Assembly: GCA_963579235.1 (NCBI GenBank)
Contig: CAUZFM010000081.1
Span: forward strand, 1-11,261
Source of the DNA: UBA1149 sp963579235
GTDB taxonomy: Bacteria > Desulfobacterota > Binatia > UBA1149
Direction of reading: 5' to 3'
DNA length: 11,261 bases
The position numbers and the translations under genes were made by a program. The notes beneath the pieces were generated by a model. That model was not told the origin of the DNA and did not search any database. It worked only from the letters and a program-made list of their open reading frames with translations. Position 1 is the stretch's first letter; the number at the start of each line of letters is the position of its first letter. Of the stretch, positions 7,686 to 11,261 are shown one piece after another.

Positions 7686-7721
7686 GGGTAATTGCCCCCC
7701 GCTCGGGGGGGTATTGCCCTT
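7684..7721 (-). terminator. GC-rich stem-loop after the FrhB-like gene, possible terminator
   Basis: Seven nt after the FrhB-like stop codon, the minus strand can fold an inner 6-bp stem of C and G around a GAGC loop (7695-7710), plus an outer AAGGG/CCCTT stem (7717-7721 with 7684-7688) separated by an internal loop. No U-tract follows, so it is not a standard intrinsic terminator. It may be a factor-assisted terminator or an RNA 3'-end stabiliser. ATTGCCC occurs as a direct repeat on the plus strand (7691-7697 and 7713-7719). The outer arm shares two bases with the -35 box of the next gene. Confidence 0.45.
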
Positions 7722-7727
7722 AAGAAA

Positions 7728-8909
7728 TCAGCCCCGCTTCAAAAATTGGGGCGGATGAACCGCCGAGACTGGAACTCTTTCTGCCGGTACGCGTTGGTGC
7801 TGATGACGAGCAAGCCGCAGCATGGTTTTCAACGAGCCGTCAAATTCTTCGATAGGCCGCCTTTCTACCAAGCCTGCCGCCACCACCCCGTCCATGATCT
7901 CGCGGCCTCGGTCTGTTCGCACAACGGTTATCGTCCAGTCCATGGCACCCACGCCGCCACAGGATATGTCGGCGAGCTCCGCCGAGAAATCGCCGCAGTG
8001 TTCACAGGCCTCGCGAGCGTGTTGCTGTGCGTCCTTCAACTCGATCTCGACGACTTCGCCCTCTTCGGGGTAGACCAGGACCTTGCCCTTTACATTGAAC
8101 TTGCGGATCGTCGAAAGGGGAATATCAAGATCGCGCTGTATCATGCCCTCCATCAAGCCTGCGAAATCGAACACCTCGGAACAGAGCAACCCGATGCTGA
8201 GCGTTACCCGGTCGGCGGGTCCCTTGATACTCGCGGTCTGCCGTTCGAGATGCTTGGGTTTCTTGCGGTCGTTGACAAGCAGGCCGGGATCAAACAGCTC
8301 CGCTTTTCGAAGAGGTGTCACTTGGCAGGGGACGCCCACGAAGGCCACGCTTTTGCATTCCTTCTCGGCCGCCTGTTCCATTGCAAGGTCGTTGGGGCAG
8401 TAGGTGTACCAGGAGCCGGCAGCGTCGCGTATTTCGTCGGCCGTGGTAGCGCAAACGGGCTTTGGCGAACAGGGCTTTTCGGGATCGGGCGCCGACACGA
8501 CCGCCCCGTCGATGAGCCCTTGCTCAAGGCAGTGCAGCAGTATCGTCGTCACCACTCCACCGTCCTGGCCGATGTCGAGTACAGTCTGATCAACCGCACG
8601 AGCGACGAAGATCTCCTGGTACTTACCGAAACCACCATCAAAGGTCTGCCCTTCCTGCTCAGCAAACACCCTGTCCTGCAGGTTAAACTCCCTGTCCCCG
8701 ATTCGTGGGCAGACCTGCGCGCAAACGTCACAGCCGATGCCCTCGCTGATGCCGCAGAAATCATGGGCGGCATCAGCCTTGGCCGTCTGCTTAGGCTTGC
8801 CGTCGATATACTCGATGATGTTGTGCGGACAGACCAGGACGCAGGTGCCGCACTCGCAGCAGGAGCCGTACTCCACCACGTCGTTCATCATGTCCTTGAA
8901 ACTGTCCAT
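7728..8909 (-). CDS. FrhB/FdhB-family iron-sulfur flavoprotein (coenzyme F420 hydrogenase/dehydrogenase beta subunit family)
   Basis: A 393-residue soluble redox protein. The N-terminus has two [4Fe-4S] sets: C17, C20, C23, C27-P and C52, C60, C63, C67-P. The FrhB N-domain follows with GQDGGVVTTILLHCLEQG (114-131), YTYCPND (168-174) and VAFVGVPCQ (188-196). The C-domain has IGLLCSE (239-245), FNVKGK (271-276), CEHCGDF (302-308), ELADISCGGVG (311-321) and a VVRTDRG strand (329-335). In the family, FAD and iron-sulfur clusters move electrons between F420 or another donor and ferredoxin or a partner subunit. No hydrogenase, formate dehydrogenase or F420 biosynthesis gene is in view, so the donor and acceptor are unknown; related proteins also work without F420, such as chlorophyll-pathway reductases. 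The gene begins 19 nt after the fumarase beta gene, with only a weak CCAGGT before ATG; ATGs at codons 7 and 8, preceded by AAGGAC, are alternatives. The basic 25-residue C-terminal tail is unrecognised. Confidence 0.85.
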   Translation of the reverse strand: MDSFKDMMNDVVEYGSCCECGTCVLVCPHNIIEYIDGKPKQTAKADAAHDFCGISEGIGCDVCAQVCPRIGDREFNLQDRVFAEQEGQTFDGGFGKYQEIFVARAVDQTVLDIGQDGGVVTTILLHCLEQGLIDGAVVSAPDPEKPCSPKPVCATTADEIRDAAGSWYTYCPNDLAMEQAAEKECKSVAFVGVPCQVTPLRKAELFDPGLLVNDRKKPKHLERQTASIKGPADRVTLSIGLLCSEVFDFAGLMEGMIQRDLDIPLSTIRKFNVKGKVLVYPEEGEVVEIELKDAQQHAREACEHCGDFSAELADISCGGVGAMDWTITVVRTDRGREIMDGVVAAGLVERRPIEEFDGSLKTMLRLARHQHQRVPAERVPVSAVHPPQFLKRG

Positions 8910-8928
8910 ATGACCTGGGGCGCTGGAG

Positions 8929-9579
8929 CTAGCGCTGCTGCTTATCGACCGGCGCCTGTCCCATCGAAGCCAGCACCCCCGACAGACTCGAAGCCGACGC
9001 CTCGCGAACCTCGTCGTGGAGACTGCCCCCGTGCGAATCCATGGTTACCACGGAGACAAAGTTCTTCAACTCGATTTCCCACATGGCCTCGGCGACGCCG
9101 AAATCGCGATGGACCACCCCATCCACCCGCTCCACGTTTCGAGCCAGAAAAGTCGCCGCGCCACCGATGGCGTGGAGATAAACAGCGCCGTACTCCTTGA
9201 GCGCCGAAAGGGTTCTCGCACCCATGCCTCCCTTGCCGATAACCGCCCTTACGCCGAAGCGCTCGATGACCTCGGCCTCGACACCTTCTTCCCTGATGCT
9301 GGTAGTAGGGCCAGCCGAGACAAACTCTACGCGCCCGTCATCGTGCTCGTTAACGACGGGGCCACAATGGTAGATGACCCCATCCTGCAATCGCTGCTCA
9401 ATTCGGAGAAGGTTCTCTCGTTCATCATCGTTGGGCTGCAAAGCCTCAACGAACTCCTCGACAAGGTACTTGTGCGCGCGGTCGCGGGCGGTGAGCACGG
9501 CTCCGGACAGAGAAACCTGGTCACCGACCCGCAACGATCTGACCGTTTTCTCATCAATGGGTATTTGAAGGTTTATCAT
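8929..9579 (-). CDS. Class I fumarate hydratase, beta subunit
   Basis: A 216-residue protein matching the C-terminal half of class I (iron-sulfur) fumarases, made as a separate subunit in many bacteria and archaea. With the alpha subunit encoded just upstream it should interconvert fumarate and malate in the TCA cycle. Visible motifs are LTARDRAHK (29-37), HCGPV (71-75), AGPTTSIR (89-96) and GKGGMG (115-120), followed by LHAIGGAA (135-142). The Arg of TARD, the Thr and Arg of TTSIR and the Lys of GKGG correspond to substrate-contacting or catalytic residues described for class I enzymes. The Thr-to-Arg and Arg-to-Lys spacings (4 and 20 residues) agree with what I recall for the Leishmania enzyme. 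L-tartrate dehydratase has the same architecture and cannot be fully excluded. The start lies 17 nt after the alpha stop, with GGTGGG as a weak ribosome binding site. The last 20 residues are not conserved-looking. Confidence 0.9.
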   Translation of the reverse strand: MINLQIPIDEKTVRSLRVGDQVSLSGAVLTARDRAHKYLVEEFVEALQPNDDERENLLRIEQRLQDGVIYHCGPVVNEHDDGRVEFVSAGPTTSIREEGVEAEVIERFGVRAVIGKGGMGARTLSALKEYGAVYLHAIGGAATFLARNVERVDGVVHRDFGVAEAMWEIELKNFVSVVTMDSHGGSLHDEVREASASSLSGVLASMGQAPVDKQQR

Positions 9580-9596
9580 GATTGCCCACCTACCCT

Positions 9597-10478
9597 TCAG
9601 ATGATTTCCGTTTTGCCCTTCGAAACAACCAGGCGACGATGCCGATGGGCCCAGCAGGCATAAGCCACCGACACGAAGTAGGAAGCGGGTATGCGGTTAC
9701 GAACACCGGCCTTGACGCCGAGTAACGTCGTCTTACCACCGAAACCCATGGGCCCGATACCAAGTTCGTTGCAGCGCTCGAACATCTCATCTTCAAAATC
9801 GGCCAGCACTCTGTCCTGGTTGGTATCGGTGAGCGAGCGCAGCAGTTGCTCCTTGGCCAACTCGTAGGACCCCATGCGGTCTCCACCAATTCCGATACCG
9901 AGGATACCCGGCGCGCAGCCGCGGCCCTGTGCCAGGTGGACGGCCTCGAGAACGCATCTCTTTACACCCGCGAGGTCCCTGTCCGCCCCCAGCCCCACGT
10001 CGGGAAGAGAGAACTGCGCACCGACGTTTTCGCAGCCCCCTCCCTTGAGCAGCAGGTGAACGTCAATTTCGTCCATCTCCCACTCCTCGAAGTGAAAAAC
10101 CGGCATGCCCGCGCCAAGGTTGTTGTCCACGCTTTCACCGCTCAGTGAATCGACCGAGTTGGGGCGCAAACGGTTCTCCGCGGTAGCTGCTGCAACCGCC
10201 CTTTCGGCGACCCGCTTGAACGCCAACTGCGACATCCCGCAGGGGTGGTGTACGTAGAAAGAAATCATGCCGGTGTCCTGGCAAAGCGGACTGGTACCGG
10301 CACGCGACATCTCAATGTTCTGCAGGAGAATATTAAAAACGTTCTCGCCCGCCGAACCGGGTTCTTCCTTTTCGCGGGCGGCGGTCATGGCCTCGTCGAT
10401 ATCCCGCGGCAGGTCGGTAGACGTCCGCCGTATGAGTTCGAGCAGGGGCTCGTAAAGATCTGTTAATGCATCGCTCAT
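9597..10478 (-). CDS. Class I fumarate hydratase, alpha subunit ([4Fe-4S] subunit)
   Basis: A 293-residue protein matching the N-terminal, cluster-binding half of class I fumarase. The three expected cluster cysteines are C66 (SPLCQDTGM, with the substrate-binding Asp68), C188 (GRGCAPG) and C275 (AYACWAHR); their spacing fits the family. Other blocks are LLKGGGCENVG (143-153), GILGIGIGGDR (191-201), YELAKEQLLR (205-214) and GPMGFGGKTTLLGV (242-255). The extra Cys149 in GGGCEN stands where many homologues have Ser; I read it as a subgroup feature. The enzyme is expected to be cytoplasmic and oxygen-sensitive and to need the beta subunit for activity. ATG at 10478 is the natural start, 55 nt after the apt stop, but only a weak GAG-type ribosome binding site precedes it. 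Tartrate dehydratase is the main alternative function. Confidence 0.92.
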   Translation of the reverse strand: MSDALTDLYEPLLELIRRTSTDLPRDIDEAMTAAREKEEPGSAGENVFNILLQNIEMSRAGTSPLCQDTGMISFYVHHPCGMSQLAFKRVAERAVAAATAENRLRPNSVDSLSGESVDNNLGAGMPVFHFEEWEMDEIDVHLLLKGGGCENVGAQFSLPDVGLGADRDLAGVKRCVLEAVHLAQGRGCAPGILGIGIGGDRMGSYELAKEQLLRSLTDTNQDRVLADFEDEMFERCNELGIGPMGFGGKTTLLGVKAGVRNRIPASYFVSVAYACWAHRHRRLVVSKGKTEII

Positions 10479-10493
10479 GACTACTCGAACATA

Positions 10494-10522
10494 GTCATAT
10501 CGCCTTTTAGACGATGTATCAA
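10494..10522 (-). promoter_or_regulatory. Possible internal promoter before the fumarase genes
   Basis: In the 55-nt gap between apt and the fumarase alpha gene the minus strand shows TTGATA (10517-10522, 5/6 to the -35 consensus), a 17-nt spacer and TATGAC (10494-10499, 4/6 to the -10 consensus). The predicted start would leave a leader of only about 9 nt, which counts against it. This is the widest gap in the cluster, so an internal start here would make sense. Confidence 0.3.
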
Positions 10523-10533
10523 CGAAAGCGCCG

Positions 10534-11049
10534 TCAATCGCTGTACTGGATAAGAGAGAAAGTCGGGCATGGGGAAAGCCGACCGCGCCCCCCCAGCGCC
10601 TCGAGCTCTATGACAAAGGCGCATGCGGTCACCTCTGCGCCGAGCCCTTCTACCAGCGTCACGGTCGCCGCGGCGGTGCCCCCGGTAGCAAGGAGATCGT
10701 CGACAAGCAGCGTGCGCACTCCCGTGGCCAGGGCGTCGCTGTGGATCTCAAGCGAATCGCTGCCGTACTCCAGTTCGTAGTCCTCGGACACGACTTCAGA
10801 CGGCAACTTACCAGCCTTTCGAACCAGGGTCAGGCCCGTCCCAAGGGCATAGGCAACCGGTGCGCCGATGATAAAGCCCCGTGATTCAATACCCACGACC
10901 GCGTCTACCTCACCGCGAAAGCGATTGGCAATGCTGTCGACCACGGCGCGAAGAGCGGCCGCGTCAGAAAGCAAGGGGGTGATGTCCCGGTACGCGATAC
11001 CAGGTTTTGGAAAGTCGTGTATCGTGCGGACGAGTTCGCGGAGATCCAC
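10534..11049 (-). CDS. apt: Adenine phosphoribosyltransferase
   Basis: A 171-residue cytoplasmic enzyme converting adenine and PRPP to AMP and pyrophosphate (purine salvage). The N-terminal block DFPKPGIAYRDITPLL is diagnostic. It is followed by VVGIESRGFIIGAPVAYALG, the RKAGKLP loop, the PRPP-binding signature TLLVDDLLATGGTAAA and the C-terminal SLIQYSD. The length is typical of the family (about 170-180). The chosen start is GTG at 11049, 1 nt after the stop codon of the upstream peptidase gene (TGA-A-GTG). No in-frame ATG lies close by and no clear Shine-Dalgarno precedes it, so reinitiation by ribosomes finishing the upstream gene is likely. An ATG at 11187 keeps the frame open, but its extra 46 residues overlap the peptidase gene and resemble no APRT. 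Confidence 0.95.
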   Translation of the reverse strand: MDLRELVRTIHDFPKPGIAYRDITPLLSDAAALRAVVDSIANRFRGEVDAVVGIESRGFIIGAPVAYALGTGLTLVRKAGKLPSEVVSEDYELEYGSDSLEIHSDALATGVRTLLVDDLLATGGTAAATVTLVEGLGAEVTACAFVIELEALGGRGRLSPCPTFSLIQYSD

Positions 11050-11050
11050 T

Positions 11051-11261
11051 TCAGTTACTGTGACCGGCCAGTCTTTGTTGCCCGGATTCTGAAAGGTAGT
11101 ACATGGGGTCGCGTACAACGTTTCGGCGACGGATTTCAAAGTGAAGGTGCGGCTTGGCCGTACGGCCCGATGAACCGAGATCGGCAATGCGCTGCCCTCG
11201 GGATACCTGGTCGCTCACTGCTACCCGGTTACGACGGTTGTGAGCGTAGAGGGTACTGAAG
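11051..11261 (-). CDS. M23-family (LytM/NlpD-type) metallopeptidase, C-terminal fragment
   Basis: The last 69 residues of a gene entering from the right edge. They read as the end of an M23 peptidase domain: STLYAHN, containing a catalytic-type His, then VAVSDQVSRGQRIADLGSSG and the zinc-site motif PHLHFEIRR, then DPMYYL. Such proteins are zinc endopeptidases that cut peptidoglycan cross-links, or degenerate NlpD/EnvC-type amidase activators; the second HxH histidine and the YAH histidine are intact here, which favours an active enzyme. The HxxxD zinc ligands and any LysM or coiled-coil N-terminal region lie outside the window. The stop codon is 1 nt before the apt GTG start. The fragment occupies a different frame from the apt extension and explains the coding signal there. 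Confidence 0.88.
   Translation of the reverse strand, partial: FSTLYAHNRRNRVAVSDQVSRGQRIADLGSSGRTAKPHLHFEIRRRNVVRDPMYYLSESGQQRLAGHSN

Noticed and set aside
7692..9200. A 502-codon open frame on the plus strand opposite the FrhB-like and fumarase beta genes
   Set aside because: It is antisense to two clearly conserved genes, its translation has no recognisable domain, and long antisense frames are expected in GC-rich DNA.
11050..11187. Longer APRT with an ATG start at 11187
   Set aside because: The segment codes in another frame for the conserved C-terminus of an M23 peptidase (HLHFE motif), and APRT homology starts at the GTG at 11049.
1..11261. CRISPR arrays, tRNA or rRNA genes, insertion sequences, attachment sites
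   Set aside because: No regularly spaced repeats, tRNA-like cloverleaf, transposase or integrase coding sequence, or flanking inverted repeats were seen on either strand.

Overview
The window is a compact, GC-rich bacterial chromosome segment in which every supportable gene lies on the minus strand, so transcription runs from high to low coordinates. Nothing points to a plasmid, phage, insertion sequence, CRISPR array, tRNA or rRNA. The mix of genes suggests a Gram-negative, deltaproteobacteria-like lineage (Myxococcota, Desulfobacterota, Binatota or similar). It includes a secreted PHP metallohydrolase with the C-G-x-C/D-C-x-x-G-x-C cysteine modules common in those groups, a DUF1329 envelope protein, a secreted HEAT-repeat protein, a two-subunit class I fumarase and an FrhB-type flavo-iron-sulfur protein. 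The taxonomic guess is inference from gene content only.

In transcription order the layout is as follows. Block A (11261 to 7728) holds the end of an M23 peptidase gene (cut by the window edge), apt, the two fumarase subunit genes and an FrhB-family oxidoreductase gene. The spacings are 1, 55, 17 and 19 nt, so this looks like one operon, perhaps with an internal promoter before the fumarase genes. Block B (7727 to 3587) is a single 1301-residue secreted CehA/McbA-like PHP metallohydrolase gene. It has its own sigma70-like promoter (perfect TTGACA), its ribosome binding site in a small hairpin, and a textbook intrinsic terminator. Block C (3547 to 1) is a tight run of four genes: secreted HEAT-repeat protein, DUF1329 protein, RNase HII (rnhB), and the start of a dicarboxylate/amino-acid:cation symporter (cut by the left edge). 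The last pair overlaps by 4 nt (ATGA).

Functionally, block A mixes housekeeping functions (cell-wall hydrolysis, adenine salvage, TCA-cycle fumarate/malate interconversion) with a redox protein whose electron partner is unknown. Block B is an exported, multidomain, probably metal-dependent hydrolase of unknown substrate. Block C couples two envelope proteins of unknown function to ribonucleotide removal from DNA and to a transporter.

I see no clear, wholly new biological system. The best leads are the fumarase/FrhB pairing, the cysteine-rich module inserted within the PHP catalytic domain, the HEAT/DUF1329 pair, and a GRG-to-GVG change in the signature motif of RNase HII. No stretch over about 155 bp lacks a gene.
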